From assembly GCA_961205875.1 (NCBI GenBank), contig OY540812.1, positions 24,127,098 through 24,191,097 on the forward strand: a DNA stretch of 64,000 nt, given 5' to 3'. The stretch's first letter is position 1; every line of letters starts with the position of its first letter. The translations under genes were made by a program, and so were the position numbers. Positions 49,552 through 62,600 of this stretch are shown here, one piece after another. The notes under the pieces were generated by a model that was not told where the DNA came from, did not search any database, and saw only the letters and a list, made by a program, of their open reading frames with translations. This stretch comes from Sialis fuliginosa. Lineage: Eukaryota; Arthropoda; Insecta; Megaloptera; Sialidae.

Positions 49552-50447
49552 TAGAGATGAAACGGATATCCAGTAACTATTCGGTATCCGGCCTTATTTT
49601 GTTATCCGGCTGAATACCGGATAGTAACGAATTATCCGGCCGGATACCGGATAATTAAAAACTACAATTTTTTATTTAAAAACTGCAAGAAAAAAATATT
49701 TGTGATGCAAATAATACAAAATTGACTTGTAGTCCAGTAATTTTAGATATAAATTTATTCAATCTGCGAAAAAATAGCAGTTAGCTGATTTTTTGTATAC
49801 ACCTTCGTTACGGTGTAAAGTATGACTATATATTCGCATACGGTATGACGCACTCTATGAGATTTGATTATTAGCATATGACTATTTGCACGTGAAAAAA
49901 TTACAGGACAAAAATTAAAGACTAGACAATTCTCTATAAGGTGTGCAATCCGGATATATTAAAAAATCATTTTTAATCAATTTTAATCACATTTAGTAGA
50001 ACTACACACATAGCGATTTATGAAAAATGACCATTCCTGTCCAATTTTGTGTTCAAAATCTCTACCTAAGCTTTTGCAAAGTTATTTAATGGTTCTACTA
50101 AAATAAATAAGCTTTGGACATATTGAGTAGAAAAGAGAGATAATTGTGTTAAATTGACCTGTATATAACAATAGGCCTACGTCAAAAATTAAAAATTGGA
50201 AAAAAATTATTTAATTATAAAATGCACCCTGTTTAAAGTTTTATGTGTACTTATATAGTATATGACTAAACACTAAAATTAAAAATGTTTATAGGCTACA
50301 AACATGTTTTTTCATATATTTTTTGCTAGAAAAACGTATATTTGGCCGCCGGATATTCGGCCGCCGGATATCCGGCCATCCGGCCTTACAGCTCGCCGGA
50401 TATTCGGTATTCGGTATCCGGCCAAAACACTATCCGTTTCATCTCTA
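49552..50447. mobile_element. hAT non-autonomous element, TAGAGATGAAACGG tip, 896 bp
   Basis: TIR TAGAGATGAAACGGATA is inverted at the right end. A perfect 8-bp TSD tttaatat lies at 49544-49551 and 50448-50455. Dense subterminal repeats of CCGGATA / TATCCGGC / GGCCGGAT occur at 49585-49652 and 50344-50425 in both orientations, while the 700-bp interior is AT-rich. No transposase frame; it must rely on an autonomous relative elsewhere (inference). Confidence 0.9.
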
Positions 50448-50455
50448 TTTAATAT

Positions 50456-51077
50456 TACTAGTATTCATTTTTGCTACAATACATTTTTAACGTTTACTGC
50501 AAAATTCACTCATCAGAAGGAAAATACTGATGTTTAATTTTATTAGATACATTTGATTATACTACATTTATTTTTAATTTGATTTATGTTGATAAATAAT
50601 TAAAATTATTATTGTTATGTTATTAATATAATAAAGTTTAGGGATTTTTTTTATGTGAATTTTAATATGTTAATTAAAATGTTTGAAAAATGTGATAAAT
50701 TTTTTTAATAGTTAATTTATATACGTGATGAAGTAATGGCTAAAAGTAAACGAGAATATTTGTCTGTTTATTTTTCTATAAATGGGCTTTTTTTTATTTT
50801 TTATAATATGTTTGATTGAAAAATAGTAAGTAATGTTAATATTTAAAAAAAAGTTTTATGAGAAAATCCCAAGAAAACAATCCGACTGTGTCATTAATAC
50901 ATTGTGATCATAATGAAATAGTTTTTAATGAAAAAATAATGACTGAAATAATGAATAACATGAAAAAGAAAACAATTTAAATATCCGACAGATTTAAAAG
51001 AAAATGGTGTGGCAGCATCAACAAAGATATCTTTGAAATATTTCTGTTTAAGATCATATAAAATCATGAGCGTATAG
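50456..51077. other. Intergenic DNA, no gene seen
   Basis: Very AT-rich; nothing recognised. Confidence 0.3.
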
Positions 51078-51302
51078 CAGTGTTTACCAAAGTTATAATT
51101 ACTGTGTACCCCTTTTGAGAGTTAAGTGTTACTGGTGTACCCTTAGGTAAATTTTTAGAAAAATGCATTACTTATTGCAATTTTAAAGATGTTTTTGATC
51201 TAAAAAAAATTATCAAATTCGTAACTGACGAAATTATAAAAAATACTCCCAAAACCCTTTTGCGTACCTCTAGGGGTACGCATATCCACTTTGGTCAACA
51301 GG
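51078..51302. mobile_element. Probable hAT-like miniature element
   Basis: Left CAGTGTTTACCAAAGT with GTGTACCCCTTTTG; right, on the opposite strand, CCTGTTGACCAAAGTGG with CGTACCCCTAG. Imperfect inverted ends of hAT style; the TSD was not resolved. Confidence 0.5.
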
Positions 51303-52404
51303 AACATATAAGAACAATAAATAAATCCACTTTAAATTTAACATAATATAAAATAATAAAAATAGCCCACACAGTAATTTTTATTTCTTTTTAGCCACAT
51401 CATTTATTATCATTCAATGAATAAAAATAACTTGAAAGATTAACATATTAATTTAGTGATTTACATTTTATTTTTTATAAAATAAAAAAACATCAATTTT
51501 AAGGTGCACATACATAATATTAGAGCCGTTACGAAAAAATGTATTGTCAAATCAGTCAAGTAGCAATACTATATTGATGAGTCTACTCTATTTGGTCCAT
51601 TTATAAAGCTTCTTCAAAAATCTACACAACGTAGCGCAAATTACAGCAAATAGAATAAACAATTAATGTCCAGTATTATAAAGAACAAATAAATAAATCT
51701 TCAAAAGTAAAATCAATCATTATAGTATATACTCGTAATTAGAATGAAGTACTAAATTACCTGTTGGTTAGGACAATTTCTGCTACCCCCAGTAGCAGAT
51801 TCACCAATAGGATAAAGCGGCAGATTTGAGGGACGGCAATAGTAAACATCTTAAATCCATCACTTTTATCACTTGTGGTAAAAGTGGCACTTAATTTTAA
51901 AAAGAATAAAACCTTTGTATTTATTTGTATGATATCGGCATAATAGACAAGTAACGAATTTATTTTATGGTTAATTATTCAAAGATTTATTTGCCATTTA
52001 TAAAACCGGACAAGATAGATATTTGTACAATGAGCTTGACTATATGACATTTTAAAACTAGATTCTTAATATATCCAGAAAATTCACTGTCCATTATCCA
52101 ATACTCCAATAAAAATAAAATATAATTTTGATTCTTGCATCTGCTAATGGCAAATAATTGAGAGTATATCACTTTTGAACAGCTCGATTATAGCTAATGA
52201 CAATAAATTAGTAACAATTACAAGAATTCGTATTATATTATGCATTAAAATATAGACAGTATCATTATTTTCTAATATATTATTTTTCATTGACCAGTAA
52301 AGAAAAAAAGTTAGCTAACATAATTTTCTAGGCAGTGAATTTTGGATAATTGACATTCCTAGATACAAGTACAATATGATAAATTTTATAGTACATTTGA
52401 AAAG
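51303..52404. other. Intergenic DNA downstream of PGM2, no gene seen
   Basis: AT-rich. A TTAATGTCCAGTATTATAAAG string at about 51663-51683 resembles a lone Harbinger-like tip of the family at 53279. Confidence 0.35.
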
Positions 52405-52410
52405 TTTATT
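52405..52410 (-). terminator. Candidate PGM2 polyadenylation signal
   Basis: On the minus strand this reads AATAAA, about 137 nt downstream of the PGM2 stop codon. In DNA this AT-rich the hexamer is common by chance, so position is the main support. Confidence 0.4.
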
Positions 52411-52546
52411 GTTATAAAGCAGTTATACTTCTAATGTTATTTTTTAAATAGTACGTTGTCTACGATATGTCGCAGTATTTATCGAAAATGGAAGATTATA
52501 TAAGATTAACAATAATTTTACCTTAAGTTGTAGTGTACCGAGAGTT

Positions 52547-55500
52547 TTAATCAGATTTAGGAACAAGTCGATTTTTCTCTGGTTCTAAAAATTCTTCAAC
52601 TAAAGCAGCTACCATTTCTTTTAGTATGTTTTTAAGATCTTTTCTGTCACTGTAATAAATAATACAAAATGAAAAAAGTATTTAATAACGTAGCTCTATA
52701 ACACATTTATCAATTTATTACAGAAAATTTTTTTTAAATAATTTCTCCCTGCTCTCTGAAAAATCCATTTAGTTAAGACATATAAAATATTGTTGTCATT
52801 CTTTTATGTTCATCATATTTTTTTAAATAAAGACAAATTTTCGAGATGTGTTTATGATACATATGTGTCTCTTCCATAAATGATTAGTGTCTCGAATTTT
52901 TTTCTGTAACTAATCATTGTTAAAACTTAACCCTTTACACTCTTATGTCGAGGTGGATTCGACATCAGTTTTTTACCAGCAACTCCTATCGAAATGGACA
53001 TTTGAAACCCAGTTTGATACTGTAACAGTAGCTGAAGACCTACTGCCGTTACAAATAAGATCAAAAACATACTTTTTGGGGAAAAAAGGATTTAAACCTG
53101 ACAATAGCATACTCTACAGATATGCCAACCTGCTGCACTAAAACATCTATATCATATCTTTGGTATACATATTCTTAAAACTATAACTTTTCAGAAAATG
53201 CAAATAAATTGAGTTTTAAACCTTTCACATTGATGTCCCTCCCCCTCCCCCTACTATATAATATAAAATCTACTCTAATGTCCGGTATTATAAAGGAGCT
53301 TGCAAGTACTCTCAAACTTATACAGTTCTTTTGGAGTTTGTTGAAGACTTTGACAAGTTTCGCACACGTGTTGTAGGTAAACACCAACGGTATTAAAACA
53401 GTGGTGATATTATGAAAATTATTTTGTACGGTCAAAGATGCCAACTGTGTTACAGTTAGTTGAAGTGTCACTGCTCTAAATTCCAAAACTAATCCACAGA
53501 TACTAGTACAAAATTAATACCCCATTTGAGAGTGCTTGCGAGCTAGCAAATTTTGCGAGCTCCTTTATACTACCGGACATAAGAATCAAAGTCTGTGTAA
53601 AATAGATAAAACTATATAAAAATACTTACGTTTGACTTGGCGTAGCACACAATTCAGTATAATATTTTATTTTCGGTTCTGTTCCACTAGTTCTCAATGT
53701 CGCGACTAACCCATTGACAAATGTGAATGTAATCATTTGTGAACTTTTAGATACAGGTAGAATTGCTTCATTATTTGGTTGAGAATCATCATACCCTGTT
53801 GTTAAATCTCTTACATTTTTAATTTTAAATTTGTCATTGAGTATACTCGTTGGATACTAAAAAAAAACATTAAACATTCTACATTACAACATGAAATTAC
53901 ACTTAAAAGAGTTACTATTAGACAAATAAATATGGGTAATTCTAAAAATAAATTTCCTTATGTCGCAAAATAGAAATATTAATTTTTTATAGGTATATAT
54001 TTGCAACCCAACATTTCATACATACAAAATCATGAACATAAAAAAACTGGCTCATTTATTTTTTATTAATTTTTAAACGTGAAAAAAAAACAATATTGTT
54101 ATTTTGCAACACAAGGGAAGTTATTTTTAGAATTACCTATATACACGATATGTGTGTGCAAACATTATGCATTTAATATTCAATAGTTATCATAAAAATA
54201 TCTCACCGTATTTTTTCCACCATAGTTTCTTAATCTCTCAAATATATCATTTATTATTTTAGCATCATGACAAATGAAATACGAGTTATCAGAGATATGG
54301 AATCCATATTCTTTGTAAATCTCGTCCAGTTGCTGTGCTAATGTAAGACCATGCTTGTGTAGATAGGCTGTTAGAGTCCCTAGATGTACAGCACCACTGA
54401 CTCCATCTTTGTCTCGAACTGCAGATCCGAACATGAAGCCTATCGCTTCTTCGAAAGCAAATATTACTTGCTTTCCGGATTGTTGAAGCTCATATGCTTT
54501 GTTACCTGTTAAGAATTTTAAATCATAATATAACTGTTTCAACACTACCAAAATTGTACTCTTTTAAAATTCAGATGACCTAAAAAAAATATCTAAAAAA
54601 AATCAAAAAATAATTCAAATTTTATCTATTCTAGTTTGTTGTAAATAAAAAAAATATTCTTTCTTTCTATTTTATTATGGGAGACAAAAATGTACGTTTT
54701 GTCTTTTCAAATAAAATAAAATAAAAATGACTATGTAAATGCATTTAAACATTCATAATCTTATGATTCATAACAAATAAATTACGTACAAGTCTATTTA
54801 TGATATAAAAATGAATGACTATTTATCAGCTCATTCTTATCTTTAGTAATAATACTTTACAAATTATTATTACCCCATAAATTGTAAGATAAATAGCACA
54901 CAAAAAACAAATACTATAAAATTATTATTTTATTTATCTAAGATTAGTCAAATGTATCTCCATGAAATCATTTTTAAATTTAATTAAACAAGGACATTCT
55001 AAATTATATGTACTAATTTTATTAATTTTTCAGATTTGAAAATCAATAACATATTATAATTTATAATAGTCGGATCAAATTAGATTTTTAAATGAAATTA
55101 ATATTTACCTTGATTATTTTAATGCCAATTGATGGCAAATGATACCCTTAATAAAATATCAGAAAAGCAAGGCTGTAGACCCCTAAGAAATACACAGAAA
55201 AAATTAAGTGCCGGCTATGCTAAAATCGTTGATGAGTGAAAACGATGTAAGATAGAGCAAAAATGAACAGAATCAATTTTATAAATAAGAAAATTTCCTA
55301 TAAGAAAGGTACTTCTGGTCTAAACTTTAAACTAATAGATCAAGAATGAGAGTCATTTATGAAAATTAATAACGGTTAATAAAAATTCCCCCAAAAATCA
55401 TGGTTTAACTAGACGCTATTGGGAACCTACTCACAAGTTTAAAACTTATTTTTACTTTAAAATTAATTACATGTTTTGCATGTTAAATTTTTCATAAACT

Positions 55501-58500
55501 ATTAACCACAGAATAAAACAACAATATTTGTTTGAAAGATAATTTTATCCTCTAAAAATTCAACCTCTTGATATTAAATCGTAATTGCAACCGTTTGCAT
55601 GCACTATTTAATTACGTAGATTAAAAATTAACATGTAACATATTTTTGTATTACCTGCTATTTACAAAAAAATACTAATTTTTATATGTTTGTTATGTTT
55701 AACAAAACTGATTTTAAATGAATATATACATTTTGCCCATAACAATTTTATATTTTTGAGATGTAATTTGAAATAAGACTGTCTTTCCCCATATAAATAA
55801 ACTTTTCTCCTAAGAAGCCTAGCTCATAAAAATCCTCAGTTTTGAATCTATACTGAACATATATTCTGAGTACGCCAATGAACTTTATGTTATTTGTTTT
55901 GTATTATTTTTATATATAAACCTTCTATTTGCTTTTCAAAATCTCCTACTTGAAAGATAGTACGCATTTACCAATAAAAACATAATTATACTAAATTTAA
56001 AATAATTCTTGAAATTTTCATCATCTTTTCTCTTAAAAATTAATTCACTATCTGAGCCATAGAGGTTCTCTACACCAAAATGTAAACATAATCTTTTTAG
56101 TGTTCCGTGCCAAATGGAACACTTATGGAAATTACTTCAATGTTCATCCGTCTGTCACAGGCGATTTTCTCTGAAATTTTGTTATGTAAAAATTTGAAAT
56201 TTAGATGACCCAATTATAGGCGTGAAGTATAAAAGGTTGAATTTTGATTCTGGTAGTTAATTTCAGGAGGTAAATTGGGAAATGAAAAAAAAATCTAGGG
56301 CTTCATGTAGGGTGTCATATGAAAACTTATTGAAATATGAAATCAACAATATATATTATGATGTATATTTTTATGCATTTTTTAAAACATTTTTCGGGAA
56401 AAACGATTAAAAATTGCTGTCACCTACCCTTACCACCAAAAGGATCGGTCAGAAAAATCTCAAAAAAAAATCGTAAACATTGAGAACTAGGTGTAGATTG
56501 AGCCAAAATTATCAAAATTGAAAAATTCTAACAACATTAATTGTTATAAACAATTTTATTGTTTATTTCTTTATAACTGCTGAACCAATTGTTTTAGAGA
56601 AAGTTTTTTTAACAAAAAATATTTTTCACAATGTAAGGAACAACTTTTGTCTTTAGATGTTTTTCAAAATGTTCAATAATTAATTAGAGGGGGCTGATGG
56701 TACGAAACACTAATTGTGCAAGTATAACTTGCACTTGTTTTAAATTTTTTTTACATGCAGATACACATTGCTAAAACAAAATCACAAAAAAGAATAATTT
56801 TTTCAAACATACCTAACCACTTAAAGCCTGTTAAAGTTTCAATAAATTTGAATCCTTCTATTGCAGCAATTGAACGCAGTATTTTAGAACTGACTGTGCT
56901 GCTCAGCATGTACACATCATCTAAATTTGGGTTCTGATTCTTCTGTTGATAACAGTTAAATGCCCACCATCCGAGAAGGGCACCTAATTCATTTCCGTTG
57001 AACACACGCCAATTTCCACTACAAATAAAAGTATATCAATTAATGGCCTCTAATCCACTTGCTAATCTAAATACACTTTTAAAGTAACTAGAAACTATTT
57101 AATGAAGACTTCCATATTGATAGAGTTAATTGAAATGACTTCTCTTTTTAATTATTATTATAGTTTAACAAAGTTTTACTATTATAATTTATCTATATTT
57201 CTAACTTTTAATTATTATCAATACAAATACATAATAAAAGTTTACATACTCTTCTTGTTTTTCAGCACAAGCTAATCTATCTGCATCTGGATCATTAGCT
57301 AAAATTATTGTACTGTCATTTGCATTTGCTGTTTTAAATGATAAATCCAAACTTGATTTGCCTTCTTCGGGATTTGGAAATCTAAAACAGGAGAACATTT
57401 TTCTGTTATGTCAAACAAAACTTTTTCATAAAAATTTGAATAGTATGAAAATTAAATATTTTATATCAATTCAGTCAACTATAATTTCCATCCTTTTTTT
57501 GTTTAAAAAAGTATCCTATTTATTATTGTAATCACTTCAGAATATCTCATAACATGTACATGTTAAAACTTACTTAACAGTTGAAAACTCTGGATCTGGG
57601 TCTTGCTGTTCAATAACTGACACGAGCTGTAATCCTGCCAATTTAAACCCCTTTACAACATAGTTATAACCAACACCGTGCATTGCGGTGTACGTGAATT
57701 TTAAATCAGACTTCGCGTTGATAGCTTTGTGGTCATTTGAAAGACTCTTCCCGATTATAAGGTAATAGTTCACGAGCGTTTGAGGCAATGGGTCTTTGAT
57801 ATGTTCACTTCGATGTATCGTAGTTGTGTCCCATGAGGTAGGATTCGGTGTAAGGTTTTGTAAAATATGTGATGTTATATCTTTATCAGCTGGTGAGATT
57901 ATTTGTGAACCATTCCAACCATATACCTGATTTAACGATGAATTAATTACAGCTTTTTATAAATAGAATTTAAAAATAATATTTCAATTGTTAAAGATAA
58001 TTAATTAATATTTTCTGAGTAGGTATATTTCAAAATGAAAAATTGTAAATGATTATAAGAAATCCATATTAAGTATAATTCTGCCATAATTTCATTATAC
58101 TGATGTTTCTTTTAAAAATACAGATTTTATTACAAATTGAAGTACATGAAGATTAAAAGATATGAGAGAAAATTGCTAGTCATCAACCTTATATGCCTCT
58201 AGTTAAAATTTCTTATATTAATATGAAACTACAATTTAGCAATGACGTTTAAAGAACAGTAACTTTTTTAAACATTTATTTGTAGCTAAAAACTTTTCAA
58301 GAGTACTATATACCTCGTGTAACACTCATTTAGTTAATATTTTATTTTTTTAAACAATATGTGTACATTAGTTTATACGTACTTTATAGCCGTTATCTTC
58401 TTTGGGGTTATGTGACGCGGTGACCATTACACCAATAGCACATTTCCATTTTGTTACAGCAAATGGTACAAAAGGTGTAGGTACAACAGTGGGGAACAAA

Positions 58501-58977
58501 TGTACAGTTATTCCCTCGTTTAAAAATATCGTTGCAGTTAATTCAGCAAATCTAAAATATTCATCTATTAATTTCAGACATTTGATGAAATATTTAAATG
58601 TCATTCGAATTCAAATCATAAGTTTGCATCTTTAACTCTATCTAACAAAACTGTCACCTTTTACTGTTGTGGCGTCCATCATATCCAATGACAATTCCAT
58701 TTTCGTACAATAGTTTTCGGTGTGTCGTTTGTAAGTACTTCAACAAACCTTGACCTGTTTGCAAAATAACTAAATCGTTCATGCATGCATACCCTGCACC
58801 CATTTTTCCTCTAAGGCCTGCAGTCCCGAAGGCCATTCTTTTAAGTAATATTTTTGACAGGATATCATATTTGCCTTCATTAACCAAAAATTCAATTTCA
58901 TTTTTTGTTGTTATGTTCTTATCCCAATCCAACCACTCCTTTATTTTTGAATCAAGTTCTGAATTTCCTGAACTCAT
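52547..58977 (-). CDS. PGM2: Phosphoglucomutase-2 / phosphopentomutase, 8 exons, complete
   Basis: Alpha-D-phosphohexomutase superfamily enzyme. Family members of this type interconvert ribose-1-P and ribose-5-P (and glucose-1-P and glucose-6-P) in the cytosol. Exons in transcript order: 58977-58658, 58551-58383, 57926-57574, 57381-57250, 57018-56813, 54505-54207, 53856-53630, 52649-52547. All junctions are GT-AG with matching phases, giving 602 aa, close to the roughly 610 aa of animal PGM2. Visible landmarks: [11 protein letters not shown] near residue 50; active-site phosphoserine loop VTASHNP with Ser153; metal loop NDPDADR with Asp311, Asp313 and Asp315; sugar-binding loop FEEAIG with Glu412 and Glu413; phosphate-binding loop RTSGTEPK at 548-555; C-terminus ending PKSD. 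No catalytic residue is missing, so it should be active. Which substrate dominates cannot be read from sequence; a PGM2L1-type glucose-1,6-bisphosphate synthase is the alternative. Intron 5 (2.3 kb) and intron 7 carry mobile elements. Confidence 0.96.
53279..53579. mobile_element. Harbinger-like miniature element in PGM2 intron 7
   Basis: TIR TGTCCGGTATTATAAAGGA, inverted at the right end as TCCTTTATACTACCGGACA. TAA flanks both sides (53276-53278 and 53580-53582), the 3-bp TWA target typical of PIF/Harbinger elements. 301 bp; the 101-residue minus frame here is a shadow of it. Confidence 0.75.
54506..56096 (-). other. PGM2 intron 5, part without recognised elements
   Basis: Long AT-rich intronic DNA; no nested gene, RNA or element tip recognised. 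Confidence 0.4.
56097..56713 (+). mobile_element. TIR element with TTAGTGTTCCGTGCC tip in PGM2 intron 5
   Basis: Left TTAGTGTTCCGTGCC and right, on the opposite strand, TTAGTGTTTCGTACC. Internal landmarks GTTGAATTTTGATTCTGG and AGGGTGTCATATGAAA match 17220-17670. No clear TSD and no coding frame. Confidence 0.6.
57927..58382 (-). other. PGM2 intron 2
   Basis: AT-rich intronic DNA with nothing further recognised. Confidence 0.5.
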
Positions 58978-59632
58978 TTTTCATCAAATCAAATATGTAA
59001 TTAAGTAACTAAAATATTGTTATAAGTTATTGTTTATACTATTCCAACTAATATGTCAAAATTTAAACATTTACGTATTCACTGCCACTCTTAAATTCTT
59101 CGTGTTTTCGTGAATTTATAAATAAGTGTTTCGTTAAAATCAGATATAAATGTCACGACTCGCTAATTTTATCAGTTTATGATAAACTGTTATCACACAA
59201 CGTACTTACGTACATATGTTTTGTGAATTACATCTGAAATATATGTGATCTGAAATAGTACACAGCTGATAGTAATTTTTTGTTTGACTGACTAAAAAAA
59301 ACCAGTTAATGCACTAAAATAAAAATGCGGTAAGATGTTTTTAATTTAATATATTCTTAAAATAGCACAATTTGTTTACATTTTAGTGTAATAATATTCT
59401 ATTAATACATTTTTAAATCATTTGCATAATGCGATTGTTGATATCGATTATTTTGCAGCCAACACAACTATAATAAACTATTACTATTTTTTCAGGCAAT
59501 TAACTTGTCTGTATAAATAATTTGGCATGATTAACGTTTGTGCTATAATTTGCATACATATTTTAGGATCGATGTAAGTTGAACAGAATTAGTTTAGAAA
59601 TTGAAAATTAACATTTTAATTTTTTTCAGGGG
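58978..59632. promoter_or_regulatory. Intergenic region between divergent PGM2 and STARD10-like genes
   Basis: The two start codons face away from each other across 655 bp of AT-rich DNA with no mobile element that I can see. The arrangement suggests a shared bidirectional control region (inference). A GT at 59330-59331 (context CGGTAAGA) and the acceptor at 59627-59629 could bound a 5'-UTR intron of the STARD10-like gene. Joining them would create only a tiny upstream reading frame, so the main start stays at 59633. No clear TATA box or initiator pair was identified. Confidence 0.5.
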
Positions 59633-62600
59633 ATGGAGGTAGGAATTGTAAAAATCGCGGAAGACCGCGATTTTGAACGTTTAAAATCATTAGTAGATGA
59701 TCATAAGAACTGGAAATTAGAATATAATAAAAATGATATTAAGGTAAAATTGTAAGATAAATAAATTAAATTACACGTGTAAATAGTCATATAAGTTACT
59801 GTTTGACGTATTTATTATTATGCTAGTGACATCTATGGACTATGTTTATAATTAATTCTAAATATTTAAAATATCTTCTTATTCTACAACATAAGTTTGA
59901 ATTTATATGAATTACATACATAAATTAAATTGTTCTGTGTAAATATTTAATTAATTAACATTCTAGGTTTGGTCTCGATTTAGTGAAAAATCTAACTATA
60001 AGATGATTAAAATGCATACAGTATTCAAGGATGTAACATCATCATTATTATATGATGTTATTCATGATCCAGATTATAGAAAAGTGTGGGATACTCATAT
60101 GATAGAGTCTTATGATATAGGTTTCTTAAATCCAAACAATGATGTTGGCTACTATGCAAGTAAGATGATTAAGTATTCAATTTTTCTTGTCTAATGTCCG
60201 GTATTATAAAGGCACTATCAAGCACTTTCAAATGAGGTATCAAACATATAATATACAGCAGTCAATTTGGAAACGTCGTCAGACCGAACAACGCATACCA
60301 CTCTGTTTAGCTTAGTTTTTGCTAATTCTTTTTGAATACTGGACATTAGTTATTGTGTTTACAATATCGGACATAAAAATTTTACATACAATATAAAAAA
60401 AAATTATTTTTCAGTTTCGTGTCCTCCACCTTTGAGAAATAGAGATTTTGTATTACAACGATCTTGGTTGGATACTGGAAATGAACACTTAATACTTAAC
60501 CATTCAATAAATCATAAAGATTATCCACCAAAGAAAGGTGTTGTCAGGTAAAAATATAATTTTTTGTATTTATCTATTATACTGACTATGAATGAGTAAT
60601 ATATGTATGTAGACAGGCCCCGCGCTAAGTTAATCCGGTACTGCTAATGGCGTACATCCGTGTATGTCTTGACAATTTTTTTATAATCTCAACACTGTAT
60701 AAATGATATCTGTAGCTTCAACATCCTGCATATTATCATTCTAATGACTTCACGCTAAACCAACATTCATATGTGAAAGGAGTAATAACGCTCATTGTTA
60801 CAATGCATATGACTGTAGCTTAAATTGTTTTTTGAGTGAAATTATTAAATCCATTGTACTACATTTATTCCATTTAATTTTTAAAAAAAAGGTTAACAGT
60901 AACAAATGGATTAACTCAAAAACAGTGCAGACATAAGACTTTTTTATCCATCCAGTATACGTTCACGATGAAAGGAACAAATTCGTTTAAAATTCAGGTA
61001 ATTATTTTGTGGAAAAACGCTCGGACCCGTCGATTAGTATTTTTAGTTGCGGATTTTTTGACGTAAGAAAATTGTATACAGGGTGTCTCAGGAAAAACAT
61101 ATGCAGTCATCATTGATTTTTTTAAATGGAACACCCTATATATTATACCATTTTTGAATTGTGCGATAAATTCTGAACACTTTGTACAGCATATCATATC
61201 TCTAAAATCAGTGATTTTCGGAATAATGACGTTTGAAAATTGACACAAAAACACTTTGAACATTTTTTTAAAAGCCAACAAAAAAAACCCGGTATTGCAA
61301 AAAAAAAGAAAAAAAAAGGGAAAAAAAAGTTCAATTTTTTTTGTGGCTTTTAAAAAATGTTCAAGGTGTTTTTGTTCAATTTAAACATTTTATTTGACTT
61401 GTGTGTATTTCAAAACGTCAATTTTCAAACGTCATTATTCCGAAAACCACTGATTTTAGAGATATGATATGCTGTACAAAAAGTGTTCAGAATTTATCGC
61501 ACAATTCAAAAATGGTATAATATATAGGGTGTTCCATTTAAAAAAATCAATGATGACTGCATATGTTTTTCCTGAGACACTCTGTATACAATTTTCTTAT
61601 GTCGAAAAATCCGCAACTAAAAATACTAATCGACGGGTCCGAGCGTTTTTCCACAAAATAATTACCTGAATTTTAAACTAATTTGTTCCTTTCATTGTGA
61701 ATATGTGTTTTTTTTATAATTTTATAAAAATAAATGTTTTTAATGTGAATTAATTCAAAATTAGTCATGTATTCAGGAATAATCGTGTTAGATTTTTTCT
61801 AGAGCATTATCGTTGCTGACTGGTTTTGTGATACGACCTGTCGATAAAGATAGCTGTTTTTTTGGATATATTTCACAAACAGATCCAAGTGGGAAGCTAC
61901 CTCCGTGGCTTGTCAACAAGTGCACTAACATATTTGGGCCTAAACTAGTTAAAACAATCCATAAAGCTGCCAATGGTTATGAAGACTGGAAAAAGAAACA
62001 AACTAACCCCTACTTTAAGCCTTGGCTGTTTCCGGAGCAAATGACAGCACCACGAATACAGATAAGTGATGTGAGTAGTGTATTTTTAAAATAAAAAAGA
62101 TTAAATAGTATCAAAAAATTCGGATGCCGTAGATTGGGAGCCCATAGAGATTACTCTAATCAAGGACAGTTGTATTAATATTGGTGCTTATATCAATAAT
62201 TCCATAAATAATCACAAACTTTTTTGGTTGTTACTGATTTTTTTAAATTTTACACGTTTTAATAAACATATAAACAAATAAATTTAAATAACAGTATTGA
62301 CAACACATACAAAAATATCGTTTGACCCAATTTCTGATTCTACCAAATCAAGCCGAACGTTGTAAAAGAGTGAAGTTAACAAGATTGCCATCTTGTCATA
62401 TTATTATGTTTGTCATGAATGTCATTCATGCATAATTTTTTTATTAAAAATTAATTTCTAATGTTTAACCGCCCTACCTTTGAGTTATTATTCAAAAATT
62501 TAAGTAGGTAAAAAATCCTCGTTTTTTTTTTTATTAGATTTCTCAATAACAATACTTGTTTACAAGTATGTAGGAACAATTTGACGTATCACAAACGTTT

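Noticed and set aside
60891..60997. Possible extra exon between STARD10-like exons 3 and 4 (acceptor AG, open frame, donor GTAATT)
   Set aside because: Its end phase does not fit exon 4 and would cause an early stop; no START-family counterpart exists at this position, and its right end overlaps the long inverted repeat.
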